This document shows positions 1-11,862 of a stretch of 64,000 nucleotides of DNA, in pieces (within the stretch, counting starts at the first letter, position 1; each line of letters begins with the position of its first letter). The notes beneath the pieces are model-generated. The model made no database searches. It was not told where the DNA came from and saw only the letters and a list, made by a program, of their open reading frames with translations. This DNA comes from Hysterangium stoloniferum (lineage: Eukaryota; Basidiomycota; Agaricomycetes; Hysterangiales; Hysterangiaceae): positions 267,480 through 331,479 of the forward strand of contig WHVD01000096.1 in NCBI GenBank assembly GCA_015178975.1, read 5' to 3'. The position numbers and the translations under genes are program-made.

Positions 1-625
1 TATGCATAATTGGACTAAGGAATAATAGTTGGATTATAGTATTTTATTATTTACTTTTTATTTTCTTCATTTACATTCTTTCTATATTTCGAGCATACCC
101 TTATTTTGTAGTTCGAAGCTTTGTGTATACGTATGGGCACTCTCAGCGCCAAACAATAGACACTTTTTACCCAACAGACACCACCTCGTAAACGACCCAG
201 ACATCAAATAGCGAGAGGTGTCAAGGGTAACGTCTCAACTACCTATAAAGGTAGTGTTCTCTCGCATACTCACAGACTTTGGACTCGAACTGCGAAGGTC
301 GAGTTCCACTCTAAGGTCTTTGCGCTCGTCGACATTATAGTCGACTCGCACTATTATCCCTTTACTTTAGATATTCGGCCTCTCGTTGATTATCTATCTT
401 ACGTCTAGCTACGAGTTGTACCGTGAAGGTCAACTCTTTCATTCTTTATTCTAGCTGTCAAGAGCAACTGTACAGTTGCTCTTGTGACGCATTGCGTGTC
501 TCCTTACTAATACGGCCAGTCTAGTAATCTACGGTATTGTACTGAACGGTCAATACCTGCTAGTAGTAGTTGAATAAACGCTATACTTCGTATATTGAAC
601 GGTCAGAATCTATCAACTCTTCACA
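1..625 (-). repeat. LTR, family A (3' LTR of gag-only unit, cut by window edge)
   Basis: Read on the minus strand this is the 3' LTR of a Gypsy-type unit. It matches the LTR at 1913-2554 throughout and ends at 625 with the family A terminus ACTCTTCACA. The first bases of the LTR (TGTGAAGGGTATGC in other copies) lie left of the window, so its target duplication cannot be read. It contains the 20-bp palindrome GAGCAACTGTACAGTTGCTC within 460-483. Confidence 0.85.
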
Positions 626-1835
626 ATCGGTTTCTGACAGTGGTCACCTCGTTCTCGACGTTAGGGGTGTTGGAAACTCCCTCAAACGCAACGTGAGAAC
701 AAGGATCTCCCTGAAAAGGCGTGGGACTGGATTCCATTGCGATTCGTCTCTCGATCTCCATCGTGTTCAGGAGTCGACGTGGCTGAGGTTGATGAAAGGG
801 AGCACAGACCTCAATCCTCTTTTCTTGGAGGCATTCTATGACCTGCGTCCTCAAGTCCAGCGGAAAGTCCTCCAATATCACAGGACGGTTGAGAGAACAT
901 AGGAAATGAGTATCTGGAGACCCATTTAGGTTGCGAACGAACGAATTAGTCGTGGAGATAGGCAAATCGGGGACCTGAATCGAGTCATTATAGGGGAGGA
1001 GTACCTCTAAAACCATCTTATCGAGTCTTCTTTGATTTCGCTTCAGCCGACCCCTTAAGGTGAAATATGCGAACGGCAGATTTGGTGTGACTCTATTGAG
1101 AGACTCCTCCAACATGCGGATGTACATGTACTGGTAGTCAACCTTAGGCACGACATGATCTCTGCCGAGCAGGAGATGCAGGATCTGCAACACATCATCA
1201 TGCGTACGAAGTGCTTCAAGGAATAGAGAAAACACCTCCCACTTGAGGATCCTTCTTCCTCCTTCCGCAGCGGTAGTCACCTCGTTCGACCATTCGGGAA
1301 TCGATCGGGTCAAGTCCTCAAGGTTCCCTGGTCGCGTGAATAAATCTCACACCGATAAGACCGCCTGGTAACGACCTAACCAAACAGTCACTGGTAAAAT
1401 GGGATAATCTGTACTGTACTCCTCTACAAAGGGAGTAACCAGATCCTCGGAGATTCGATCGGTGTAATACATATCCCATTGTAAGTCAATGGGCTGAGCA
1501 TAAATTATATGACCTCCGAGGAACTGCTTGAGAATAACCTGTCTCGGAGGGAACTTGAGAACGGGCATGGGTGCTCGACCAGGCTCAACATCGACTCCGG
1601 GGGCATTCAACTGCCTGGGTGATGAGCGTTCTTCAGGTGGGTTGGGTGGAATGTTCGTTGACGATTCCGCTACTACTCCGGAAGGATCCTCCAGAGGAGT
1701 TGATCCTTGGAGAGTCGACGAAGACTTCCTCAAGGTGACATTACGGGGTGGTTCCAAATTAGCAGATTTCTGACGAGGCATGGAGCTACTCGGAGCTGAT
1801 GAAGACCTAGGTGTTTGGTTCTTGCCCATAGTCAT
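626..1835 (-). pseudogene. truncated Gypsy gag between two family A LTRs
   Basis: The minus strand from the ATG at 1835 encodes a protein closely similar to the N-terminal part of the gag at 59096-62053 (starts MTMGKNQTPRSS; later FLGGHIIYAQPIDLQWDMYY). An in-frame TGA near 1347 sits where the fuller copy reads CGG. The frame then continues (TRPGNLEDLTRSIPEW) and runs directly into the 3' LTR after EVTTVRN. No zinc knuckle, protease or RT is present, so about two thirds of gag and all of pol are missing. The unit could be a deletion derivative moved in trans or could have arisen by recombination after insertion. Confidence 0.8.
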
Positions 1836-1897
1836 TCGCGTGTTCAGGTTTTAGTAGTCCAATAATAAGATCTTTCTTCGTAGAAAAAGAACGGTCC

Positions 1898-1911
1898 GGC
1901 CCGGATCACCA
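1898..1911 (-). other. primer binding site of the gag-only unit
   Basis: On the minus strand TGGTGATCCGGGCC lies one base inside the 5' LTR end. The same motif follows the LTRs ending at 55889 and 59019, with a variant after 49006 and 52777. Gypsy primer binding sites start with TGG, complementary to the CCA end of a tRNA. The primer tRNA was not identified. Confidence 0.65.
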
Positions 1912-1912
1912 C

Positions 1913-2554
1913 TGTGAAGAGTCGGTAGATTCTGACCGTTCAATATACAAAGTATAGTGTTTTATTCAACTACTATTGTTAAGTATTGACCGTCCTGTAC
2001 AATACTGTAGATTACTAGACTGATAGTACTAGTAAAGAGACGCACTACACGTCACAAGAGCAACTGCACAGTTGCTCGTGACAATAAGGACTGGAGGAAA
2101 GAAGAGTTGACCTTTACGGTACAACTTGTAACTAGAAGTAAGAAAGATAGTCAGCAAAAGACTGAATATCAGAGGTAGAGATATAGCAGCGCGAATCGAC
2201 TAGAGTGTCGATGAGCGCAAAGACTTGAGAATGGGACTCGACCTTCACGGTTCGAGTCCAAAGATTACTATTACGCAAGAAGTTGCTACCTTTATAAGCA
2301 GCTGAGACTTCACCCTTGACACCTCTCACTATTCGACGTCGGGGTCGTTACGAGATGGTGTCTGCTGGGTAAAAAGTGTCTATCGTTTGGCGCCGAGAGT
2401 GCCCATAGGTATACACAAGACTTCGAACTAAGAAATATGGGTATGCTCGAAGGATATAGGGAATTAAAGAAAAGAAATAGAAACTAGATAATATAGTACT
2501 ATAATATGCATATTAATCCACTGTCCAATTATGCATATATGCATACCCTTCACA
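1913..2554 (-). repeat. LTR, family A (5' LTR)
   Basis: This 642-bp LTR runs in minus orientation from the TGTGAAGGGT terminus at 2554 to CTTCACA at 1913, followed by the primer binding site. Its outer edge is only 244 bp upstream of the RAD2 start codon, so the RAD2 promoter must overlap or abut it. Confidence 0.88.
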
Positions 2555-2798
2555 GTAGCGGTGGAGCCCACTGTAAGAATATAAGATGAGTTTTCATGTG
2601 GGTGAAGGGGTGACAGCCCTTAACTAGAATACAACTGTATACACAATTAGCCGAGCGTCGACAACGTGCAACACCATGACTTCTAACACTTTCTCATGGC
2701 AGTGTGCCTCCAAAGCGCGTCTATAGACGTCCACATGGACCTACACCGATCCACTCATTTGTCTAACGTTCATCTTACAGTATATGTAGACATCGACA

Positions 2799-5700
2799 AT
2801 GGGTGTAAAACAACTATGGACGCTCCTCACTCCAGTCGGTCGACCAGTCCTGTAAGTCTAGCCCTGCTTGCCACCACTGGGCATTTATTCACCGTGTCTC
2901 AGTCTCGAAACAATGGAGGGCAAAACGATGGCTATAGATTCAAGCATTTGGTTGTATCAGTTTCAGGCTACTATGCGTGACAAAGACGGGCGTGCACTCG
3001 TCAACGCGCACGTCTTGGGTTTTCTCAGGCGGATATGCAAGCTGCTATTCTACGGTATCAAGCCTGTATTTGTATTTGATGGTGGCGCGCCTGCGCTGAA
3101 GAGAATAACGATCGTGAGTGTGTGATTCTAGGAGAAATAGCTATTTTTCATTATACCTCGCAAGACCGAGCGAAGAAGGAAGAAGGCCGGCGCAACTGAT
3201 AGCCATGCCAAAATCGCAGAGAAGCTGCTAGCTGCTCATATGAGACGCGAAGCGATTAATCAAGTCGAAAAAGAAAAAAAGACAACATCTGCAGGGTAGT
3301 ACATGTATTTCTTGAACTCCGCCTTTACAATTTGCTCAAAACTATTACAGTCCTCCAAGCACAACACAAGCCCCCGTCATACTCGACGAGAACACCATAT
3401 ACCTCGAAGACCTGATTAATGATACACCCCACTCAACACCTTCCAAGGTAAAGAACAAAGGTAAAAGAAAGGAAACAGAAAAGAACTCCACCAAAACCCC
3501 CGACTCCGCCAGCAAAAGAGCCAAATTTCACGACCACGACCCCTACCGCCTCCCCGATGTTGATCTTGCCACTATCTCCCAACCTACGTCTACCATCGCT
3601 CCCGACCCCCGTCTGGCAACTGAAGAAGAACTCCGCGTCTTCATTGACGCCATGCGCCCCGAGGACTTCGATGTCTCCTCTTCTGCGTTCCGTGAACTCC
3701 CCACCGAAGTTCAATATGAAATCATTGGTGACCTACGTCTCAAATCCCGCCAGACCTCTTACAAGCGTCTCCAGACCATGCTTCAGAACTCGCGGACCCC
3801 GCTCGACTTCAGCAGAGCACAGATACGCAATCTGCAGCAACGTAATACGCTGACGCAACAGCTGCTTGTCACGACGGATACAATCGGAAAGGCCGGAGTT
3901 GTCATTCCAGTGAGGATCGCCAGCGAGCGGAATAAGGAGTATGTTCTTGTGAAGAACGATAATGAGGAGGGTGGGTGGGTGTTAGGGATTAAGGACGAGG
4001 GGACACAGGCTAAGCCTATTCTTATTGACGAGGATCGTCACACTTCGGACGATGACGATAGCGATCTGGCGATGGAAGAAACATCAACGTGGGTGATAGC
4101 GGTATCCTCTCTTCAAACCAATTGTTTCATGGAACCCTCAGACCAGGAAATGTTACGTATGACCCCGACTTACGGGAATATCAAGGTCGTATGGCTCTTG
4201 CAGCTGTGGCAGAACGTCATGCACCAAAGAAAGCGAAACATGGCGAGATGCCACTTTTTGTTGATGAAGACGCAGAACTCCAGATTGCCCTTCAAGAATC
4301 TCTAGAGCAACAAGAAGAAGAAGCACTCCGGCAAGTTCTCGAAGCATCCACAAAAGACACAATATCTGATGCACTCCAAACTCATACTTCTCCCGCCGAC
4401 GACTACGACGATGATCTATATGTCCCTAGCTCATCAAGACTGGACACCGCACTTTCGTTTGCTAACACGACACCTAATCGGCGCAGTACTTTATCCATGT
4501 TTGGTACACCGACGTTCCTGTTATCAGGAGGATCTGCCAGGGCCGCTTCTGACCCTAATGAGGAAGACGATGATATGGATATGGAAGAGGTAGTTGTTCC
4601 GCACATGCCTTCAAATGCTGAGGTTGTCGCGCCACTATTGGTAGAGTCGGACGATGACATGGAGGCGATCGAGATTCTTTCCAACGTGGCTCATAAACAA
4701 CCGAGCTTGAGTGGATCAGACAGAGAAGAGGGTGATATGGTGAAAGTTGCCACCGTCACCACCTCAGAATCGAATAAAACATCTGCTGCAAAAGTTTGGA
4801 CAGAGAAAGCATCCGAGCTTGCTGCTGACACTCCCATTCAACCTCTGGTTCATGATGACGACGACGGCGACAACCTTTACGTTATACCATCTCGTCCTGC
4901 ATTGCCCGTTTCAAAATCGCCCTCCCCACCGAGAGAGTTGCAAGCGGAGCAACTTGCTATTCAACAGTCTCCGGAACTAGTGCCTACTGTCCATACATTT
5001 CCTCTTCCTATCGTTTCTATGCCTGGTCCTACACCTTCAAACCAACCGACCGGGGAAGAGATCACCGAGGATGAGTTCCCCATTGAATGGGAACGCTATT
5101 CATCTTCGACATCCGGTCTATCAAGTAAACCTCCTCACTTTGCACACGACGATGCGGAAGAGTGGGATGCCGCTCAAGAAATGGATGTCGTAGCCGAAGA
5201 AGGGGACTTTGTTGAGTTTATTTCACAAGTGAAAGGACAAGATTTGGAAGCCGCTCGAAGAGAGATTGATAGCGAGATTCGTGAGTTGAATAAGCAGAAG
5301 AAAGTTGCGATGAGAGATTCAGAGGATGTTACTCAGCAGATGATTTCGCAGATAATGGTATGGTATCGTAACTTACTGATACTCCTGTTCGTTCGATGCT
5401 GACATCGCATAGTTAATGTTAAGATTATTCGGCATACCTTACATCACAGCTCCGATGGAAGCCGAGGCTCAATGTGCAGCGCTGGTATCTCTCGGCCTTG
5501 TAGAGGGCATAATCACTGACGATTCAGACGTTTTCCTCTTTGGAGGGCAACGCGTCTTCAAAAACATGTTTAATCAGTCGAAGACAGTGGAGTGCTTTCT
5601 CCTCAGCGATTTGGCACGAGAGCTCGGTCTGGACCGTGACAAACTTGTGCGATTAACGTACTTGCTGGGGAGCGACTATGTGGACGGGCTTTCCGGGGTG

Positions 5701-6778
5701 GGGCCAGTGGTAGCTATGGAACTACTGAAGGAGTTCCCTGGGGAGGATGGATTGCACAAATTTAGGGGGTGGTGGCGAAAGGTTCAAAGCGGGAAGGACA
5801 CAGCGATAGATACTCAATCTGCTTTTAGAAAACGATTCGTGAGTAATTGTTCTACGGCTTACGAACGATAATTGAGAGAGTCTTCTTTAGAAGAAAAGAT
5901 TCAAGGATTTATATCTCCCCGAGGAGTGGCCAAACCCCGCCGTAGTGAGTTATTTTACCACGAAATCGGATAGTTCTAGAAAAATATGTTAGCGGGATGC
6001 ATATTATCACCCAGCGGTCGATGAATCTGAAGAACCATTCAAATGGGGTTTACCTGATCTTGATGCCCTTCATCAGTAATGCACCTGTCATTATAATGGT
6101 CTGCGACACGGGCTGACCTATGACTAGATTCTTCCAGGATGAACTTAGCTGGTCCCAAAGTAAAGTGGACGATCTACTGGTACCCATTATTCGGAAGATG
6201 GGTCAAAGAGGGCAGGTATGTAGTTCATTGTCGGTAATCTGGATCATTTTTCAAACAGAATCGTTCAGGCTGCTGCTACAAATCGGCAAGGGACTCTAGA
6301 TTGTTTCTTTAATGCATCTCTCGGGAATGGGACGTATGCACCGAGACGACGCCAGGCCTACTCTTCAAAGCGACTGCAACAAGTTGTTGCAGATTTCCGA
6401 GCATCACAAAGGAATAATGGTTCTGCAACTGTAAGCGATGCCGGAGAAGAAATACCTGCAGTTGCAACAAAGAAACGGAAGGGGAAGGAGAAGGAGAAAC
6501 AAGCGAGTTCATCTAAGCGAGACAGAGGAGGGGATGTACAAGCTATTCGAAGCAAGAAACGGAGAGCCCATGCATCGCCTATAGAAAGTGAACAGGACAT
6601 GATAGATGAAGACGTTAGCCGCAGTGAAACACCGCCTCCACCTGCTCTTGCTGCGAAACTTCGTACAAGGTCAAGACCTAAATATAAAGTTGCGATAGCT
6701 GCAGAGGACGATGTAGATGGGATAGAAAAGGACAGTAGTGAGGATGAATTTGTAGTGAAGCGACGACGGAAAGCATAA
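2799..6778 (+). CDS. RAD2: DNA repair endonuclease, RAD2/XPG (Rad13) family
   Basis: Structure-specific nuclease that makes the 3' incision in nucleotide excision repair; nuclear. Ten exons give 1169 aa: 2799-2851, 2903-3113, 3165-3295, 3351-4088, 4142-5357, 5413-5838, 5891-5944, 5993-6075, 6128-6215, 6269-6778. The XPG N-domain starts MGVKQLWTLL, with D30 (AIDSSIW) and D77 (FVFDGG) where the family has metal-binding Asp. A long acidic spacer includes a UIM-like stretch (ELQIALQESLEQQ). The XPG I-domain starts near residue 787 with LFGIPYITAPMEAEAQ (E799, E801) and ITDDSDVF (D820, D822), followed by GSDYVDGL. The tail has a perfect PIP-box pattern QGTLDCFF (1007-1014) and basic clusters. The length fits Rad2/Rad13. 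The start is fixed by the conserved MGV. The last intron uses the acceptor at 6268, because the one at 6258 breaks the frame. Confidence 0.95.
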
Positions 6779-6875
6779 TTAGTATATCACATAATTTTAA
6801 TTCCTCGATAAGTTGATTTGTGATTGACAAATTAAATTGATTTTATATACAACACCCATCAGTCGTCTTCTGAAT

Positions 6876-7444
6876 CTACCTCGGGATTCGCCTGAATACT
6901 AGAGGTTGAGTATACCCACTGGGAAGATGATGAGATAGCCATGCCTTGTTCTCTTCTAATCCGCCCAATTCCTTCACCAAGCCATTAAATGGATACTCTC
7001 TCGGAATAGCTGGTCGCTCCGGGACATTCTTGTATACAACGTAACCAAACCCAATAAATGCTAAAGTAGCCAATGTGAATTGACGAAGAGCAACACTTGG
7101 TTCAACTGCAGGAGGTGCGTCAGGAGTCCACATGTTAAGGGCGTCATCCTCTTCATGAATCTAGTAACAATACACGTTCAGAGTCAGAATGCGAGGAATA
7201 ATACGACATTCTATAGCAAACTCACAGCTTCACCATAATTTCTACGCATTTGCAAGTCCCACCAGCCCTTTGCTGGTCGCAGTTGTGTAGATATGTATGG
7301 TAACTGAGGATAATCTCCAAGTTGATGATCTTTCTCTTCCCGTTTATACTCTACAGGAGTTGCATAATGTCGTACAAGTGATAGCTTGGTGGACCGGCGG
7401 CACCGAATGAAGTTTAGCACTGGATGAGCCAGTGAACGACACAT
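6876..7444 (-). CDS. NADH:ubiquinone oxidoreductase accessory subunit, NDUFB8/ASHI type
   Basis: Accessory subunit of mitochondrial complex I in the inner membrane. Two exons, 7226-7444 and 6876-7160, give 167 aa; the intron is 65 nt. The N-terminus is basic and presequence-like (RRSTKLSLVRHYATP). Family-type features follow: DYPQLPYISTQLR, WWDLQMRRNYGEA, HEEDDALNMWTPD, one membrane segment (FTLATLAFIGFGYVVY) and REYPFNGLVKELGG. After GGLEENKA the open frame ends in AWLSHHLPSGYTQ, while the neighbouring frame offers an acidic end (NPEVDSEDD), so the last ~20 residues are uncertain. The gene converges with RAD2, with 97 bp between stop codons. Confidence 0.8.
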
Positions 7445-8004
7445 GGTATGAGGTTACCTTAAGTTGCGGATGACCGTGGATGACTAAGCAGAGCTGATTT
7501 TTCGGGGCTTGTGAAGACACACACTACGCATCCGTCTCATTCACCCGCGATGGTCAATCAAGGACGAAGCTAGTTCCACAGCTCGAGCTCAATTTTTATC
7601 CAAAGCCACTAAAACCAAGAGTAAAAACAGCTTTGTCTACTTTAAGTGGTTTAGCACATGTCACGGACTGTCTTTGTTGTCCACACGGTATCTGATTGGG
7701 GACCGATCAGCCCCTTTATGATGGAAATAATTCCTTGCATCAAACACAAAAACCCATGTGTAGTTATTACCCTTTGTCGTGTCAATTGTGGGTCTTGTGG
7801 CATGTCATGTCATGAACATACCTCCCCCTTAGTATAAGCTGTATGCATCCAGGACATCACATCCACATTCTACACAACACTATGTGAGTTTATTGCATCC
7901 ATATTCTTGGATGCAATCATTTAAGTATGCCAATGCCCTAGGGCACTTTATCATCCAAATCCAAGTATTCTCAGTATAACAGTGATCAGGTACTTGCTGG
8001 ATGA
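7445..8004. other. intergenic: NDUFB8 upstream region and left flank of a Tc1-type element
   Basis: No convincing coding sequence. It holds the upstream region of the minus-strand NDUFB8 gene and then AT-rich sequence up to the TA (8005-8006) where the transposon starts. A short inverted pair TTGCATCCA/TGGATGCAA lies near 7893-7916. Confidence 0.5.
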
Positions 8005-8006
8005 TA

Positions 8007-8204
8007 CAGTGAGGGACAAAACCCTTCCAAAGATTTTTAGTTGTGCAAAGATTCTTGAATAACTCAAGAACCACTGTAGATACAGACCTGAAATTTGGTG
8101 GTTAGTTAGGTCTACATGTTATCTACATGCTCTTAAAATATTATGACATAAGTATTAGTATTTCCCATGCTATAATAAAATAATAATAAAATCACATTGG
8201 AAGG
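8007..8204 (+). repeat. left terminal inverted repeat of Tc1-type element 1 (continues 9330-9340)
   Basis: This segment is the inverted copy of 12489-12700. The solo LTR at 8205-9324 cuts it 11 bp before its inner end. The inner end (GGTTTTGTCCCA from 9329) is itself an inverted version of the outer end (GAGGGACAAAACCC). Confidence 0.85.
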
Positions 8205-9324
8205 TGTGAAGAGTCGATAGATTCTGACCGCTTGATGTATGAGGAATAGTATTTATTCAACTACTATTATTAAGTATTGACCATCCTGTACAATACTGTA
8301 GATTACTAGACTGATAGTACTAGTAAAGAGACACACTACACGTCACAAGAGCAACTGTACAGTTGCTCGTGACGATAAGGACTGGAGAAAAGAAGAGTTG
8401 ACCTCTACGGTACAACTTGTAGCTAGAAGTAAGAAAGATAATCAGCAAAAGACTGAATATCAGAGGTAGAGATATAGCAGCGCGAATCGACTAGAGTGTC
8501 GATGAGCACAAAGACTTGAGAGTGGGACTCGACCTTCGCGGTTCGAGTCCAAAGATTATTAGTACGCAAGAAGTTGCTACCTTTATAAGTGTGAAGAGTG
8601 GCGGAAGTTCTGACCATTCTATATACGAAGAAATGAGTAGAAAGGAAGGATATTGACCTATTCGGTGCAATATAAGAGAAAGTGAGAGAAAGAGTACAAG
8701 ATGACAAAGGAGTCAACGAGTGCGATGGTTCGAGTGGAGGCCTTGACTATTACAGTTCGAGGCTAGAAGTGTTAGATAGTTCAGATACTGCTACTTATGT
8801 AGTAGCTGACACGTTACCCTGATCACCGCTTGTAGTAGACCTAGTTTGTGTCTTACGAGTGGTGGTTCTTGGGTTAAAGTGTGTCTGAGTTCTAATTGGT
8901 GCTGAGTGCACCCACAAGTATACACAATGCTTCGAACTAATGAAATATGCAATATTCGAAGAATATGAAAGATAGAAAAATATGAATAAAATATGTAAAA
9001 TATAGATGAAATAAAAGGAGTGTTTTACCACAATGATACTGTGGTAAAAGCATACTCCTCACAATAAGTAGCTGAGACGTTACCCTTGACACCTCTTGCT
9101 ATTCGACGTCTGAGTCGTTACGAGGTGGTGTCTGCTGGGTAAAAAGTGTCTGTCTTTTGGCGCCGAGAGCGCCCATAGGTATACACAAGACTTCAAACTA
9201 AGAAATACGGGTATGCTCGAAAGATATAGAGAATTAAGGAAAAGGAATAGAAACTAGGTAATAAAGTACTATAATATGTATATTATTCCACTGTCCAATC
9301 ATGCATATATGCATACCCTTCATA
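8205..9324 (-). repeat. solo LTR, family A, with nested family B LTR
   Basis: Starts TGTGAAGAGTCGATAG at 8205 and ends GCATACCCTTCATA at 9324 (CATA rather than the usual CACA). Target duplication GAAGG at 8200-8204 and 9325-9329. Without the nested LTR and its duplication it is about 641 bp, the normal family A size. It lies inside the left terminal repeat of the Tc1-type element. Confidence 0.9.
8590..9063 (-). repeat. solo LTR, family B (474 bp)
   Basis: Starts TGTGAAGAGTGG and ends ACTCCTCACA. Exact target duplication ATAAG at 8585-8589 and 9064-9068, inside the family A LTR. A strong hairpin near the right end pairs TTTTACCACA with TGTGGTAAAA. Same length as the copy at 10586-11059. Confidence 0.92.
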
Positions 9325-10585
9325 GAAGGGTTTTGTCCCAGTCACATGCTCAGCACAAAACATTATTGATTATATGTAAAGAAGTGCAAATAAAAATCAT
9401 GTGACCTGTCAAAATTAGATATATATATAGCTGTTTACTTTCTAGTTCGACAAAATCCCCCCAACTCAACATTCTACACTATGAAAGCTCTTACTCCTCC
9501 TCAGATTAGCTACATTTTCATTTTGCTCAATAAGGGCAAGTCTGCTTCTCAGATCTCTGCAATCACTGGCAGAGGTCAATTTACCATATCCAGAATTCAC
9601 TTTACCCATTGCCCATCACTTGCCAAAGCACCTGGTGGCCATCCATGCAAGCTTTCTCCCTCAGATATTCATTATTCCCTCTAACAAATCACTTCTCAGA
9701 AGGCAGAACATGCCACTGAGGTCACCAAAATCCTTCAAAATATGACTGGAAAGTCCATTTCAGTGAAGACTTTTCATAGAGCACTCAAGAAAGCTAGAAT
9801 GAGAGCTGTGGTGAAGAGAAAAAGGCCTTTACTCACTAAGAGATATAGGAAGGCAAGAATGGGCTTTGCTCTAGGACACAAGGACTGGACTGTGGATGAT
9901 TGGAAGAGGTTTGTTTGGTTAGATGAGACAAAAATCAATTGTTTGGGGTCAGATGGGAGGAAGTAGGTATGGAAAAGGGCAGGAGAGGGGCTCAGTGATA
10001 GGGTGGTTGAGGGTACAGTCAAGTTTGAAGGAGGAAATCTGATGTTGTGAAGCTGTGGGAAGGGCTGGAATATTCCACCAAAATTGATGGAAGGATGGAT
10101 GCTGACCTTTATGTTAGCATTCTGGAAGATGAACTTCAAGCAATCATGAAGTATTATAGCAAGAACACAGAAGATGTGGTCTTTCAGCAAGATAATGATC
10201 CCAAACACAAGAGCAAGAAGGCCACCAATTGGTTTAAAGATAATGGATTTGTGGTCATGGTATGACCACCTCAGTCTGCTGACCTTATCTAATTGAACAC
10301 CTCTGGTATTACCTCAAAAAGAGGCTGGGAGAGTATGAAGTGGCACCCAAGAGTATTCATAAGTTGTGGGAGAGGTTGTTACGACCGGACAATCCTGCTG
10401 GACTCCGGGCACTAACCCATATGCCCCCACGTGCTACAAGCACCAATTGTCTGTTTATAGGATTTCCCACCCAGACTCCATTACATCAAGACTAGTTACA
10501 TTTGACCTCATTACGACACATATCAGTCACTGGACTTCCCCTGGACTCCATCTCTGTCTATGTCCATCTTCGTCCCATGCATCAG

Positions 10586-11059
10586 TGTGAAGAGTGGCGG
10601 AAGTTCTGACCATTCTATATACGAAGAAATGAGTAGAAAGGAAGGATATTGACCTATTTGGTGCAATATAAGAGAAAGTGAGAGAAAGAGCACGAGATGA
10701 CGAAGGAGTCAACGAGTGCAATGGTTCGAGTGGAGGCCTCGACTGTTATAGTTCGAGGCCAGAAGTATTCAGTAGTTCAGATAATGCTACCTATGTGGTA
10801 GCTGACACGTTACCCTGATCACCGCTCATAGTAGACCTAGTTTGTGTCTTATGAGTGGTGGTTCTTGGGTTAAAGTGTGTCTGAGTTCTAATTGGTGCTA
10901 AGTGCACCCACAAGTATACACAATGCTTTGAACTAATGAAATATGCAATATTCGAAGAATATGAAAGATAGAAAAATATGAATAGAATATGTAAAATATA
11001 AATAAAATAAAAGGAGTGTTTTACCACAATGAAACTGTGGTAAAAGCATACTCCTCACA
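10586..11059 (-). repeat. solo LTR, family B (474 bp)
   Basis: Nested in the family C LTR with exact duplication ATCAG at 10581-10585 and 11060-11064. An uninterrupted family C copy has GCATCAGTCAC at this place, which confirms the insertion point. Confidence 0.93.
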
Positions 11060-11219
11060 ATCAGTCACCGGACCCCACTTAGAATCCCGTCACCGCTCTA
11101 ATCGAGCCCCATTCCCGTTTTAGTCAAATGACCTGTCACGATTTAGGACTCCGCTCCCACTCCATTTCCTATTATGGGTTAAGCTTTGTCACGATTCAGA
11201 CTCCGCTCCGTTCCGTTCC

Positions 11220-11862
11220 TGTAAAGGGTATGCATATATGCATACCTGGACTAAGGAATAATAACTGGATTATAGTACTTTATTATTCACCTTTTATTTT
11301 CTTTCTTTATATTCTTTCTATATTTCAAGCACACCTTGATTTCGTAGTTCGAAGCTTTGTGTATACGTATGGGCGCTCTCGGCGCCAAAAGAGACAGACA
11401 ACTTTTACCCAGCAGACACCACCTCGTAACGACTCAGATGTCGAATAGCGAGAGGTGTCAAGGGTAGTATCTCAGCTACCATAAGGGTAGCATTCTCTAG
11501 TCTACTAATAGCCTTTTGGACTCAAACCACTAAGGTCAAGTTCCGCTTTCAAGACTTTGCACTCGTCAACACCGTAGTCGACTCACGCTACTATTACTCT
11601 ATCCTAAACACTCAGTCTTTAGCTGAGTATCTTACTTATTTCTAGCTACTAGTTGTACCGTAAAAGGTCAACTCATTATCTTACTGTTCTAAGCCGTCAC
11701 GAGCAACTATACAGTTGCTCTTGAGGCATGCAGTGCATTCTTATACTAGTACTAACAGTCTAGTAGTCTATAGTATTGTACTGACGGTCAATACTCTCTA
11801 ATAGTAGTTGAATAAACACTATTCTTCGTATATTGAGCGGTCAGAATCCACCACTCTTCACA
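11220..11862 (+). repeat. solo LTR, family A (643 bp)
   Basis: Starts TGTAAAGGGTATGC and ends ACTCTTCACA. Duplication GTTCC at 11215-11219 and 11863-11867. Also nested in the family C LTR. The first bases TGTAAAGGG are shared with the LTR at 58381, which marks a subfamily. Confidence 0.93.

Noticed and set aside
29-211. Short ORF (also 18715-18897, 8795-9031 and 10791-11027) repeated in several LTRs
   Set aside because: They lie in LTR sequence, are hydrophobic AT-rich frames, and recur only because the LTR recurs.
6905-6960. A 26-nt GC-AG intron in the NDUFB8-type gene
   Set aside because: Too short to be credible for a fungal spliceosomal intron; the ambiguity is reported instead.
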